This document shows positions 43,933 through 54,056 of a stretch of DNA of 64,000 bases, in pieces. A model generated the notes under the pieces. That model had not been told where the DNA came from. It did no database searches and worked only from the letters and a program-made list of their open reading frames with translations. A program made the position numbers and the translations under genes. Numbering within the stretch: position 1 is the first letter of the stretch; the number at the start of each line of letters is the position of its first letter. The DNA comes from Actinocatenispora sera (GTDB lineage: Bacteria; Actinomycetota; Actinomycetes; Mycobacteriales; Micromonosporaceae), in assembly GCF_018324685.1 (NCBI RefSeq), contig NZ_AP023354.1, positions 5,022,001 to 5,086,000 of the forward strand, given 5' to 3'.

Positions 43933-43967
43933 GCGGTCCGGCGACTCCCGGCCGGTCGCCGGACCGC
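43933..43967. terminator. Hairpin between lysS and GlxA-type regulator
   Basis: Perfect 13-bp arms GCGGTCCGGCGAC and GTCGCCGGACCGC with a 9-base loop, between convergent genes; it can serve both. Confidence 0.7.
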
Positions 43968-44038
43968 GCGGGCTCCCACCCGGGCCGGGTGCGGCCGGGC
44001 GGCTCCGGCGACGTGTGTACCTGCCCGCGCACCCGGGC

Positions 44039-44995
44039 TCAGGAAGTCGTCGTGGCTGGGGCGGTGCGGTAGCCGGCGCGGTACGAGCTGGGCGTGCGGC
44101 CCAGCTCCCGGTGGAAATGCGCCCGCAACGAGTCGGCGGTGCCCAGGCCGGCGCGCCGGGCGACCGCCTCCACCGGCAGGTCGGCGCACTCCAACAGCCG
44201 CCGGGCCTCGTCGAGCCGCCGGGCCAGTAGCCAGCGCAGCGGGCTCGACCCGGTCTCGGCGCGGAACCGGCGGGTGAGGGTGCGCACGCTGGTGTTGGCG
44301 TGCCGGGCGAGGTCGGTGAGCTGGACCGGCTCACCGAGCCGGGTCAGCATCCACTCCCGGGTGCGGGCGAGCGACGTGGCGGCCAGCACGGCGACCGGCT
44401 CCGCCGGCGGTGTCGCCGAGGCCGGACGCGGTGACGCCACCGCCAAGCTGCGAGCCACCGCGCCCGCCACCGCCGCACCGTGGTCACGGCCGACGAGGTG
44501 CAGGCACAGGTCGATCGCGGCGGCATGACCGGCGCAGGTGTACACGCCGGCATCGTCGACGAACAGCGCGTCGGTCACCGTGACGTCCGGATGGCGGCGC
44601 CGGAACCGGTCGGCCAGCTGCGGGCCGATGGCGACCCGCCGGCCGCTCAGCAGGCCGCAACCGGCCAGCAGGAACGCCCCGGCGCAGGACGGCGCCACCA
44701 GCCGGGCGCCGGCGGCATGCGCGGCGGTCAGGGCGGCAGCGACCCGGGGTTCCGGCGACGCGAGGTCGACGCCGCCGGCCACCAGCACCGTGTCGGCGCC
44801 GGCCAGCGCGTCCAGGCCCCGGTCGACGGTGAGCCCGAGACCACCGATGCCGTCCACCGGCCCCGGGTCGGCGGCGCAGCAGACCACCTCGTACGCGGCG
44901 GCGTCGCCGACCCGGGCCTGGCCGAACACGATGTCGGGAATCGACAGCTCGAAGCTCGTCACCGGCGGAACGGCGACGACGGCGAGACGGTGCAT
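44039..44995 (-). CDS. GlxA-type AraC-family regulator (DJ-1/PfpI + AraC)
   Basis: A 318-residue transcription factor. The N-terminal DJ-1/PfpI domain (residues 1-170) has VVAVPPVTSFELSIPDIVFG and the nucleophile elbow-like APSCAGAFLLAGCGLL; Cys is retained. The C-terminal AraC domain (about 215-315) has two helix-turn-helix motifs: VQLTDLARHANTSVRTLTRRF and LPVEAVARRAGLGTADSLRAHF. The start with GGAGGATCC is chosen. It diverges from the dehydrogenase at 45117, which it most likely activates. The inverted repeat GTTCG-N7-CGAAC (45068-45084) is a possible site. Confidence 0.88.
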   Translation of the reverse strand: MHRLAVVAVPPVTSFELSIPDIVFGQARVGDAAAYEVVCCAADPGPVDGIGGLGLTVDRGLDALAGADTVLVAGGVDLASPEPRVAAALTAAHAAGARLVAPSCAGAFLLAGCGLLSGRRVAIGPQLADRFRRRHPDVTVTDALFVDDAGVYTCAGHAAAIDLCLHLVGRDHGAAVAGAVARSLAVASPRPASATPPAEPVAVLAATSLARTREWMLTRLGEPVQLTDLARHANTSVRTLTRRFRAETGSSPLRWLLARRLDEARRLLECADLPVEAVARRAGLGTADSLRAHFHRELGRTPSSYRAGYRTAPATTTS

Positions 44996-45116
44996 GGCCG
45001 GATCCTCCGGGTGGCTGGCCGGCCGACCCGTGGTTGCCGCCGGGTCCGGGCCGGAGTCTGGAAAGGCGTTCGTACCAAGCGAACCACGACCATCCGACAT
45101 TCGTTCCGGAGGCACC

Positions 45117-46016
45117 ATGTCCATGCACGTCATCGTCGGTGGCGGCGCCACCGCCCTCGCCACGGCCCGGCTGCTGGCCACCGACGGGGACAAGGTCCGC
45201 GTCGTGCACCGGCGCGGCGGCCCCGACGAGCCCGGTGTCGAACACGTCGCACTCGACGCCACCGACACCGACGCGCTGACCCGGCTCGCCGACGGCGCCG
45301 CGACCGTGTTCAACTGCGCAGCCACCGCCTACCACACCTGGCCGCAGACGATCCCGCCGCTGTTCGGCTCGATCCGCACCGCCGCCGAGCGCACCGGCGC
45401 CGGCTACGTCATGCTCGGCAACCTGTACGGCTACGGGCCGGTCGACGGTCCCGTCACCGCCGCCACGCCGCAACGCGCGACCGGGCCGAAGGGCGCGACC
45501 CGGGCCGCGATGTGGCGGGAGGCGAAGCAGGCACACGACGCGGGCCGGCTGCGGGCCACCGAGGTGCGCGCCGGCCAGTTCCTCGGCGCCGGCGCCGTGT
45601 CGCTGTTCTCCCTGCTGGTCGCCGCCCCGGGGCGGGTCGGCCGGCCGGTGCTGGTGCCCGCCGAGCTGGACCACCCGCACTCGTTCAGCGCGATCGGCGA
45701 CGTGGCACGCACGCTGGTCGCGGTCGCCCGCGCCGACAGCTCCTGGGGCCGGCCGTGGCTGGCACCCACCATCACGGCGACGATGCGCGAGCTGGCGACC
45801 CGGTTCGCGACGCTCGCCGGAGCGCCGCGGCCGCAGCTCGCCACCATGACCGACCGGGAGATCACGCTGCTCGGGCTCACCGACCCGTTCTGGCCCGAAC
45901 TGATCGAGACCCGGTTCATGGACACCGGCCGGTTCCTGGTCGACGCCGGCGAGACCGAGCGCGCCTTCGGCCTGGCCACCTCCGAGGTCGAGGAGGTGTT
46001 GCGCGAGATGCTCTGA
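45117..46016 (+). CDS. NAD-dependent epimerase/dehydratase-family protein, copy B
   Basis: A 299-residue protein like that at 16498. N-terminus MSMHVIVGGGATALATARLL with the glycine-rich cofactor loop, VVHRRG, VFNCAATAYHTW at the substrate loop and YGYGPVDGPVT, so the two clearly share ancestry. Ribosome site CCGGAGG 7 bases upstream. It is divergent from a GlxA-type regulator rather than a TetR, so the two paralogues are under different control. Its own substrate is unknown. Confidence 0.8.
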   Translation: MSMHVIVGGGATALATARLLATDGDKVRVVHRRGGPDEPGVEHVALDATDTDALTRLADGAATVFNCAATAYHTWPQTIPPLFGSIRTAAERTGAGYVMLGNLYGYGPVDGPVTAATPQRATGPKGATRAAMWREAKQAHDAGRLRATEVRAGQFLGAGAVSLFSLLVAAPGRVGRPVLVPAELDHPHSFSAIGDVARTLVAVARADSSWGRPWLAPTITATMRELATRFATLAGAPRPQLATMTDREITLLGLTDPFWPELIETRFMDTGRFLVDAGETERAFGLATSEVEEVLREML

Positions 46017-46098
46017 CCCGCAGCCGCCGCGGCGGCACGGAGACCGGCGCGACCGGGCTCACCGGCGGATGTCGGTCCCCGCCGTTAGGGTGCCGGTC

Positions 46099-46425
46099 AT
46101 GGTGATCGAACTGGCGGCGTTCCGGGTGGCGGCGGGCGCCGAGGAGCGGCTGGTGGCGGAGCGCCCGGCAATGCTCGCCGCACTGCGGGCACGGTTCCCG
46201 GCCTGCCTCGCCGCGTACCTGACCAGGGAGAACGACGGTTCCTTCCTGGACGTGATCGTCTGGCGGGACCGGGCCGCGGCCGAGGAGGCCGCCCGGCTGG
46301 TGCACACCGTGCCGGAGTGTGCCGCGTGGTTCACCCACATCGCGTCGTCGGGCGGGCTGCGGCACGTGGAGGTCGTCGACGCCTGGCCCGGCGCACCGGG
46401 CAGCGAGGTCGATGCGCGATCATGA
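46099..46425 (+). CDS. ABM-like small dimeric alpha/beta-barrel protein
   Basis: A 108-residue protein with an antibiotic biosynthesis monooxygenase-like (dimeric alpha-beta barrel) fold: VIELAAFRVAAGAEERLVAERP, FLDVIVWRDRAAAEEAARLV and a terminal beta strand with HVEVVDAW. No catalytic residue can be identified. The ATG at 46099 is chosen; another at 46069 is in frame. Its stop overlaps the next gene's ATG (ATGA), so it is coupled to the reductase gene. Confidence 0.55.
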   Translation: MVIELAAFRVAAGAEERLVAERPAMLAALRARFPACLAAYLTRENDGSFLDVIVWRDRAAAEEAARLVHTVPECAAWFTHIASSGGLRHVEVVDAWPGAPGSEVDARS

Positions 46426-47168
46426 CCGGCATGTACCGACTGTGGCCGGAGCCCGACGCGGCGCCGCTGACCGACGATCAGGTGCTCGACTGCTACCTGC
46501 CGGCCGACCGGAGCCGCCCGCAGGTCCGGGTCAACTTCGTCGCCAGTGCCGACGGCGCGGTCACCGTCGGCGGCTACTCGGCGGGGTTGTCCGGCGCGGC
46601 CGACAAGCGGGTGTTCGGGCTGCTGCGGATGGTGTGCGACGCGGTCATGGTCGGCGCCGGCACGCTCCGGCACGAGGGCTACGGCGCGATGCGGCTGGAC
46701 GAGCGGCGCCGGGCCTGGCGAAGCGCCGCCGGTCTGCCCGAGTCCCCGCCGCTGGTGCTGGTGTCCAGCCGGCTGGAGCTCGATCCGGGCAGCGAGATGT
46801 TCACGGGTGCGCCGACCCGCCCGATCGTGCTGACGCACGGTGGGTCCCCCGCCGACCGGCGACGAGCGTTGTCGCAGGTCGCGGACGTGCTGGTGCACGG
46901 CGACGCGGAAGTCGACCTGGCTGCCGCGCTGGTCGAGCTGGCCGACCGGGGGCTGCGCCAGGTGCTGTGCGAGGGTGGCCCGCACCTGCTCGGCAGCCTG
47001 ACCGAGGCCGATGCGGTGGACGAGCTGTGCCTGACCGTCGCGCCGCAGCTGACCGGGCCGGGGGCGGGCCGCATCACCGCCGGCCCGCCGGCGGCGGCCC
47101 GGGCGCTGCGGCTGGGCCACGTGCTCACCGCCGACGACAACCTGCTGCTGCGCTACGTCCGGGCATGA
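46422..47168 (+). CDS. Pyrimidine reductase-family protein (RibD C-terminal domain)
   Basis: A 248-residue NADPH-dependent reductase of the RibD_C/DHFR-like fold. It has RPQVRVNFVASADGAVTVGG, the family's N-terminal strand, DAVMVGAGTLRHEGYG with the glycine-rich cofactor loop, and VLCEGGPHLLGSL. The ATG overlaps the upstream stop (ATGA). It may act in riboflavin-like pyrimidine or another small-molecule reduction; the class in actinobacteria also includes enzymes of unknown substrate. Confidence 0.85.
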   Translation: MTGMYRLWPEPDAAPLTDDQVLDCYLPADRSRPQVRVNFVASADGAVTVGGYSAGLSGAADKRVFGLLRMVCDAVMVGAGTLRHEGYGAMRLDERRRAWRSAAGLPESPPLVLVSSRLELDPGSEMFTGAPTRPIVLTHGGSPADRRRALSQVADVLVHGDAEVDLAAALVELADRGLRQVLCEGGPHLLGSLTEADAVDELCLTVAPQLTGPGAGRITAGPPAAARALRLGHVLTADDNLLLRYVRA

Positions 47169-47274
47169 CCGGGCGCTTTCTCCCGGCACCGTGCGGGCGG
47201 TTCGGCGCGGCGCGGCAGGCGCGGTGCGGCACCATGGGGCGGTACCGCCGGACGAGCAGGGAGTGTCGAGGGTC

Positions 47275-49083
<1,809 letters not shown>

Positions 49084-49120
49084 GCGCCGTGCGGGGCGTT
49101 CGCGTGGGCGAGCCGGTGGC

Positions 49121-49148
49121 GAGCACGCCGTGGTCGACGCGCGTGCTC
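49121..49148. terminator. Hairpin between HerA and GntR genes
   Basis: GAGCACGC (49121-49128) and GCGTGCTC (49141-49148) form an 8-bp stem with a 12-base loop, at a convergent boundary. Confidence 0.5.
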
Positions 49149-49159
49149 ACCCGGCCCGG

Positions 49160-49855
49160 TCAGTCGACCAGGTCGGTGAACGGGCTGTGCAGGTCGCGGT
49201 CGGGCGCGAGCCGCTGCACCGCGTCGGCCATGTGCGCGTCGATCAGCCCGAGCACCAGCGCCTCGGTACCGTCGCGCAGCGCCGCCGCGATCGCGGTGTG
49301 CTCGGTGACCCGGTCGGCCGGGCTGGCGTAGGTGCGGGACAGCTCCCGGATGCACATCCGGGTCTCGATCAGCAGAGTGCGCGCCATCCGGCTCAGCCGG
49401 CTGCTGCCGGACGCGGTGACCAGCGCCTCGTGGAACGCGGCGTCGGCGCGACCGACCGCGGGCTGGTCGTCGGCCTCGATCGCGGCCCGCAGCTGCTCGC
49501 AGATCGCGTCCAGTTGATCGGCGACCGCGGCCCGGTCGCCGCGGCGCAGGATCAGCCGCGCCGCCGCCTGCTCGATCGCGTTGCGGGTGACGTACACGTC
49601 CTGCACGTCGTCGGGCGACAGCTCGCAGACGAACAGCCCGCGGTACCGCTCGGACCGCAGCAAGCCCTCCTCCACCAGCCGCTGCATCGCCTCGCGCAGC
49701 GTCCCGCGGCTCACCTCGAACCGGCCGGCCAGATCCGCTTCGCCGAGCTGGTCGCCGGGCGCGAGGTCACCGTCCATGATCGCCAGGCGCAACCGGTCGG
49801 CGATGATCGCCGACGTCGACTCGTGGTTGACCGGTTCGACCCGGGTCAGGCCCAC
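49160..49855 (-). CDS. GntR-family (FadR/FCD) regulator of the catabolic cassette
   Basis: A 231-residue regulator: the winged helix (residues 8-75: SAIIADRLRLAIMDGDL, EADLAGRFEVSRGTLREAM) and an FCD ligand domain with the metal-binding type residues AAFHEALVTASGSS (His near 139) and TEHTAIAAALRDG. The GTG start overlaps the end of the racemase-like gene by 10 bases, so it lies at the end of the three-gene minus-strand operon. The palindrome ATTGTCGACAAT at three promoters of the cassette is the obvious operator, in the TTGTnnACAA form common for this subfamily. Confidence 0.88.
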   Translation of the reverse strand: MGLTRVEPVNHESTSAIIADRLRLAIMDGDLAPGDQLGEADLAGRFEVSRGTLREAMQRLVEEGLLRSERYRGLFVCELSPDDVQDVYVTRNAIEQAAARLILRRGDRAAVADQLDAICEQLRAAIEADDQPAVGRADAAFHEALVTASGSSRLSRMARTLLIETRMCIRELSRTYASPADRVTEHTAIAAALRDGTEALVLGLIDAHMADAVQRLAPDRDLHSPFTDLVD

Positions 49856-50604
49856 CGTGCTTCCCCTCCCCCGGCCCCGGCGTCGCCGGGGTCCGCCTCG
49901 AACAGCCGGCCGAGCCGGGCGGCCCGCGGGGTCGCGCCGATCAGCCGGAGCCCGGCCCAGATCGTCACCTGGTTCGCCGTCAGTACCGGCTTGCCGAGGT
50001 GCCGCTCCAGTTCGGGCACGAGCGACACGGTACGCATCGCCGTGTCCGGCACCAGGATCGCCTCCGCGTCCGGCCGGTCGTGCGCCACCACCAGCTCCCG
50101 TACCGCCTCGTCGGTGAGCCGGCCGACCTCGGCCGCGGTGGTGATCCCGTGGCTGTCGAGGCCGACCACCCGCAGCTCGGCGTCGGCCAGGAACTCACCG
50201 AACAGCCGGGCCACCGGTTCCGGGTAGCTCGCCGCCACCGCGACCCGCCGGACGCCCAGGGCCCGGGCGGCGTCGACGAACGCGAACGAGGTACTGGTCG
50301 CCGGCACGCCGGCGACCGCCGCCAGCTCCTTCACCTGCCGGGTGGCCCCGTCGGTACCGAACACGAAGCTGCCGCTGGTGCAGGCCCACACCACCGCAGC
50401 CGGTTCGTACCGGGCGAGCCGGGCGGCGCCGGCCGCGAGCCGGTGCCCGCCGCCGAGGTCCAGCAGCGCCTCGACGGTGTGCAGGTCCTCGCCGTCGGTG
50501 TGTTCCACCGCGAGCCGCCACCGGTCGCCGAGCAGCCGCTGCGCCCGCGGGTAGTCGTCCTCCGCGGCATGGCCCGGGTACAGGAATCCGACGGTGTCGC
50601 TCAC
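49846..50604 (-). CDS. Asp/Glu racemase-superfamily protein B (maleate isomerase-like)
   Basis: A 252-residue protein of the maleate cis-trans isomerase/arylmalonate decarboxylase group. The first catalytic position is Cys75 (VVWACTSGSF); the second, normally Cys, is Asp187 (ILVPDTAMRT). Maleate isomerases use two Cys, while decarboxylases use one, so B has an altered or lost reaction. The GTG with GGAGGAAC is chosen. It lies downstream of a 12-bp palindrome and is coupled to the GntR gene. Gene A immediately upstream has both Cys. Confidence 0.8.
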   Translation of the reverse strand: MSDTVGFLYPGHAAEDDYPRAQRLLGDRWRLAVEHTDGEDLHTVEALLDLGGGHRLAAGAARLARYEPAAVVWACTSGSFVFGTDGATRQVKELAAVAGVPATSTSFAFVDAARALGVRRVAVAASYPEPVARLFGEFLADAELRVVGLDSHGITTAAEVGRLTDEAVRELVVAHDRPDAEAILVPDTAMRTVSLVPELERHLGKPVLTANQVTIWAGLRLIGATPRAARLGRLFEADPGDAGAGGGEARWA

Positions 50605-50631
50605 GGCCGTTCCTCCTCGACTCGACGCTAC

Positions 50632-50643
50632 ATTGTCGACAAT
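50632..50643. promoter_or_regulatory. GntR operator O1
   Basis: ATTGTCGACAAT, perfect palindrome, lies 28-39 bases upstream of gene B and within the gap before gene A's end. The same core recurs at 51424 and 56100. Confidence 0.7.
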
Positions 50644-50645
50644 CG

Positions 50646-51401
50646 CTAGATGTCGGTCAGCCACCGGCCGGGGCCGACGACCGGTAGCCCCATCCGGCGC
50701 AGGCACGCCCACATGGTCAGCTGGTTGGCCGTCAGGATCGGCTTGCCCAGCTCGGCCTCCAGCGGCTCGATCAGGTCGTAGGTGGGCAGGTTGGTGCAGG
50801 CCACGAAGATCGCCTCGGCGTCGGGCCGGTCCACCCGCAGCATGTGCTCGGCGATGGTGCGGTAGCTGACCTTCCAGATCCCGCTGCCCAGGCCGAGGTT
50901 CTCGCCGGCCACGGTGCGCACCCCGATCTCGGCCAGGAACTCGTGCAGCCGCGCGGTCAGGTCCGCGTCGTACGGCGTGACCACCGAGATGCGGCGCAAC
51001 CCCAGCGCGCTGAGCACCTCGGCCAGCGCTCCGGAGGTGGTCACCGCATCCGGCGCGCCGGCATCGATGATCACCTTGCGCAGCGCCTGCTCGGCGGCGA
51101 GCCCGCTGACGAAGCTTCCCGATGTGCACAGGTAGGCCACCACTTCCGGTTCGACCGGCAGCACGTCGTGGGTCGCGGCGACCACGTGCCGCGCCGTGCT
51201 CACCAGCTCCGCCATCCGCAGGCTGACCGGAACCGGCTCGTACGGTGTGCGAGCCAGGTGTAACGACACCTCGGCGGGCACCCACCGCCACAGCTCCCGC
51301 TCCAGCGCGAGATCGAAAGGGGCGATCACCCCGATCCCGCGCTGGGCCAGCGGACCATCGAACATCAGCATGTCCAAGGCCGACCCCCGAACGCGCAGCA
51401 C
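50646..51401 (-). CDS. Asp/Glu racemase-superfamily protein A (maleate isomerase-like)
   Basis: A 251-residue enzyme of the maleate cis-trans isomerase group with both catalytic cysteines: Cys92 (YLCTSGSFVSG) and Cys202 (IFVACTNLPTYD), and ILTANQLTMWACLRRMG near the C-terminus. Maleate isomerase makes fumarate from maleate in the nicotinate pathway; other members decarboxylate malonates. The GTG is preceded by GGAGG at short spacing; the ATG 30 bases downstream is an alternative. Its promoter contains operator O2. It is first of the three-gene unit A-B-GntR. Confidence 0.82.
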   Translation of the reverse strand: MLRVRGSALDMLMFDGPLAQRGIGVIAPFDLALERELWRWVPAEVSLHLARTPYEPVPVSLRMAELVSTARHVVAATHDVLPVEPEVVAYLCTSGSFVSGLAAEQALRKVIIDAGAPDAVTTSGALAEVLSALGLRRISVVTPYDADLTARLHEFLAEIGVRTVAGENLGLGSGIWKVSYRTIAEHMLRVDRPDAEAIFVACTNLPTYDLIEPLEAELGKPILTANQLTMWACLRRMGLPVVGPGRWLTDI

Positions 51402-51423
51402 AGTCCTCCGGGGCTGATCCGCG

Positions 51424-51437
51424 GATTGTTGACAATC
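51424..51437. promoter_or_regulatory. GntR operator O2 in a divergent promoter
   Basis: GATTGTTGACAATC: 6-bp arms with a 2-base centre, between gene A and the dehydrogenase. Its TTGACA (51428-51433) could be the -35 of the dehydrogenase promoter, so a bound repressor would directly exclude polymerase. Confidence 0.7.
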
Positions 51438-51463
51438 ATACGATCCGTTTCTACCGTGTCAAT

Positions 51464-52552
51464 ATGGTTCGACCAGCCGATTCGTCGCTCGCTCGGGTGC
51501 CTCCTCGGGTGGTCGTGCTCTGCGGAGCCGGCCGGCCGCCCGGCCTGGCCCCGGTGGAGCGCGCCGCCGACGTGCGGTACGTGCCGGCCGACCGGCTGGC
51601 CGCCGAACTGCCCGGCGCCGACGTGCTGTTCGTCTGGGACTTCGCCTCCCGCGCGGTGCCGGCCGCCTGGCCGGCGCCCGACGCCGTGCCGGGCTGGGTG
51701 CACATCGCCAGCGCCGGTGTGGACAGCCTCGCCTTCGATGCGCTGCGCAACGGCGACACCGTGCTCACCAACTCCCGCGGCGTGTTCGACGCCGCGATCG
51801 CCGAGTACGTGCTCGGCCTCGTGCTCGCCTACGCCAAGGACCTGCCCGCCACCCTGGACGCGCAGCGCCGGCGCGACTGGCGGCACCGCGAGACCGAGAC
51901 GATCGCGGGGCGTAGCGCCCTGGTCGTCGGTACCGGTCCGATCGGCCGCGCGATCGCCCGGCTGCTGTCGGCGGCCGGGCTGCGGGTCTGCGGTGTCGGG
52001 CGCAGCGCCCGCCGCGACGACCCCGACCTCGGGACCGTGCACGCCGCCGCCGACCTGCTCGGCGTGCTGCCCGACGCCGACTTCGTGGTGCTCGCCGCGC
52101 CGCTGACCGCGCAGACCACCGGGATGATCGACGCCGCCGCGCTGGCCACGATGCGGCCCGGCGCGCGGCTGATCAACGTCGGCCGTAGCGCGCTGGTGCG
52201 CACCGACGACCTGGTCGCGGCGCTGCGGTCCGGCGCGATCGCCGGCGCCGCGCTCGACGTGTTCGACACCGAGCCGCTGCCGGCGGACTCTGCACTGTGG
52301 ACGCTGCCGGGGCTGCTCGTCTCGCCGCACATGGCGGGCGACTTCGTCGGCTCGCTCGAGGAGCTTGCGCGGCTGTTCGTGGCGAACTTCGACCGGTGGC
52401 GGCAGGGGCAGCCACTGCAGAATGTCGTCGACAAGCATCTCGGCTACGTGCCCAGCCGTGCCACCGAGCCGGCTGGGGCCGGCCGTCGGGCGGGCGAGGC
52501 GGCCGCCGACGGCCCCGGACAGGAAGGGCTCCCGACATGGACCCGGACATGA
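51464..52552 (+). CDS. D-2-hydroxyacid dehydrogenase
   Basis: A 362-residue NAD-dependent dehydrogenase. The Rossmann fold has VVGTGPIGRAIARLL (near 149); the catalytic set is Arg in INVGRSALV, Glu in DVFDTEPLP and His in LLVSPHMAGD. The N-terminal half is the usual flanking domain. No ribosome site precedes the ATG, and a -35 TTGACA with a poor -10 (TCTACC) leads to a leaderless start. It opens the plus-strand operon dehydrogenase-amidase-DUF3830. The C-terminus has a 40-residue proline/alanine-rich tail that overlaps the amidase start. Confidence 0.86.
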   Translation: MVRPADSSLARVPPRVVVLCGAGRPPGLAPVERAADVRYVPADRLAAELPGADVLFVWDFASRAVPAAWPAPDAVPGWVHIASAGVDSLAFDALRNGDTVLTNSRGVFDAAIAEYVLGLVLAYAKDLPATLDAQRRRDWRHRETETIAGRSALVVGTGPIGRAIARLLSAAGLRVCGVGRSARRDDPDLGTVHAAADLLGVLPDADFVVLAAPLTAQTTGMIDAAALATMRPGARLINVGRSALVRTDDLVAALRSGAIAGAALDVFDTEPLPADSALWTLPGLLVSPHMAGDFVGSLEELARLFVANFDRWRQGQPLQNVVDKHLGYVPSRATEPAGAGRRAGEAAADGPGQEGLPTWTRT

Positions 52553-54021
52553 CCGAACCGTCCCGTGCCAACCCGTCCGGCGCCGACCCGGCCGGGCCCA
52601 CCCCGGCCGGACTGGCCGCCGAGGACGTGCTCGCCCGTACGGCGTCCGAGCTGGTCGCCGGGTACTCCACCGGTGAGCTGTCGCCGGTGGCGGTGACCAC
52701 CGCGACGCTGCGCCGGATCGAGAAGCGCGACCCCGAACTCAACGCGTACTGCCTGGTCGACGCGGACGGCGCGCTGGACCAGGCCGAACTGGCCGAGCAG
52801 CGGTGGGGGCAGGGCAATCCGATCGGGCTGCTGGACGGCGTACCCGTGGCGGTGAAGGATCTGTTGCTGCTCGCCGGCGCGCCGACCCGCCGCGGCTCGC
52901 GCACGATCGAGCCGGACCAGCCGTGGCCGGACGACTCGCCGGCCACCGCACGGCTGCGCGAACACGGCGCGGTGCTCGTCGGCAAGACCACCACGCCGGA
53001 GTTCGGCTGGAAGGGGGTGACCGACAGCCCGCTGACCGGGGTGACCCGCAACCCGTGGGCGCCGGACCGGACCCCGGGCGGCTCCAGCGGCGGAAGTGCC
53101 GCGGCGGCGGCGGCCGGCCTGTGCGCGCTCGCGATCGGTACCGACGGCGGCGGCTCGATCCGGATCCCCGCCGCGTTCTGCGGGATCGTCGGGTTCAAGC
53201 CGACGTACGGGCGGGTGCCGGCCTGGCCGGCGAGCCCGTTCGGGCTGCTGTCGCACGTCGGGCCGATGGCCCGGTCGGTCGACGACGTGGCGCTCGCGCT
53301 GGACGTGCTGTCGCTGCGCGACTCGCGCGACCCGGCCGCGCTCGCCCCGCCGGTCGGCTCGTACCGGGAGGCGGTGCGCCGGCCGGTGCGCGGGCTGGTC
53401 GCCGCGTACAGCGCCACGCTCGGGCATGCGGAGGTGGACACCGAGGTCACCGACCTGGTCGAGCAGGCGGTGGACGCGCTGTCGGTCGAGGTGGGGCTGC
53501 GGGTGGAGCTCGCCGACCCCGGCTTCGACGACCCACTCGAGGTGTTCGAGACGCTCTGGTCGGCCGGGGCCGCGCACGCCGTCGCGGCCGTTCCCCCCGA
53601 GCGCCGCGAGCAGCTCGACCCGGGTCTGCGCCGGCTCGGCGAGGCCGGCGGCCGGCTGTCGTTGGAGGCCTACCAGACCGCGCTCGACGCCCGCAACGTG
53701 CTCGGCGTGACGCTCGGCGTGTTCCACGAGAGCTACGACGTGCTGCTCACCCCGACGGTGCCGGTTCCGGCGTTCGAGGCCGGGCACGACGTGCCGCCCG
53801 GTGGCGAGTGGACCCGATGGCCGCAGTGGACACCGTTCAGCTATCCGTTCAACCTCACCGGCCAGCCGGCCGCGACCGTTCCGGTCGGGCTGACCGCCGA
53901 CGGCCGGCCGGTGGGGCTGCAGGTGGTCGGGCCGCGGCACTCCGACGACCTGGTACTGGCGGTGTGCCGCGCGCTGGAGGCGGTCCGCCCGTGGCCGCTG
54001 ACGGCACCCGACGCCGGCTGA
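52537..54021 (+). CDS. Amidase (amidase-signature family)
   Basis: A 494-residue enzyme of the GatA/amidase-signature family: the catalytic Ser-cisSer-Lys triad is Lys107 (VAVKDLLLL), Ser183 (GGSSGGSAAA) and Ser207 (DGGGSIRIP), all present. It hydrolyses an amide to acid plus ammonia. An alternative ATG at 52549 would overlap the dehydrogenase stop in ATGA; the one at 52537 has AGGAAGGG. The GatCAB context is absent, so it is a catabolic amidase. Together with the isomerase-like and GntR genes it suggests degradation of a maleamate-like or cyclic amide compound. Confidence 0.86.
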   Translation: MDPDMTEPSRANPSGADPAGPTPAGLAAEDVLARTASELVAGYSTGELSPVAVTTATLRRIEKRDPELNAYCLVDADGALDQAELAEQRWGQGNPIGLLDGVPVAVKDLLLLAGAPTRRGSRTIEPDQPWPDDSPATARLREHGAVLVGKTTTPEFGWKGVTDSPLTGVTRNPWAPDRTPGGSSGGSAAAAAAGLCALAIGTDGGGSIRIPAAFCGIVGFKPTYGRVPAWPASPFGLLSHVGPMARSVDDVALALDVLSLRDSRDPAALAPPVGSYREAVRRPVRGLVAAYSATLGHAEVDTEVTDLVEQAVDALSVEVGLRVELADPGFDDPLEVFETLWSAGAAHAVAAVPPERREQLDPGLRRLGEAGGRLSLEAYQTALDARNVLGVTLGVFHESYDVLLTPTVPVPAFEAGHDVPPGGEWTRWPQWTPFSYPFNLTGQPAATVPVGLTADGRPVGLQVVGPRHSDDLVLAVCRALEAVRPWPLTAPDAG

Positions 54022-54056
54022 CCGGCGTTTCAGGTATCCATCGACGAGAGGTGGCG

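Noticed and set aside
46099-47168. Part of an antibiotic biosynthesis cluster
   Set aside because: An ABM-like fold and a RibD_C reductase alone are common in housekeeping; no synthases nearby.
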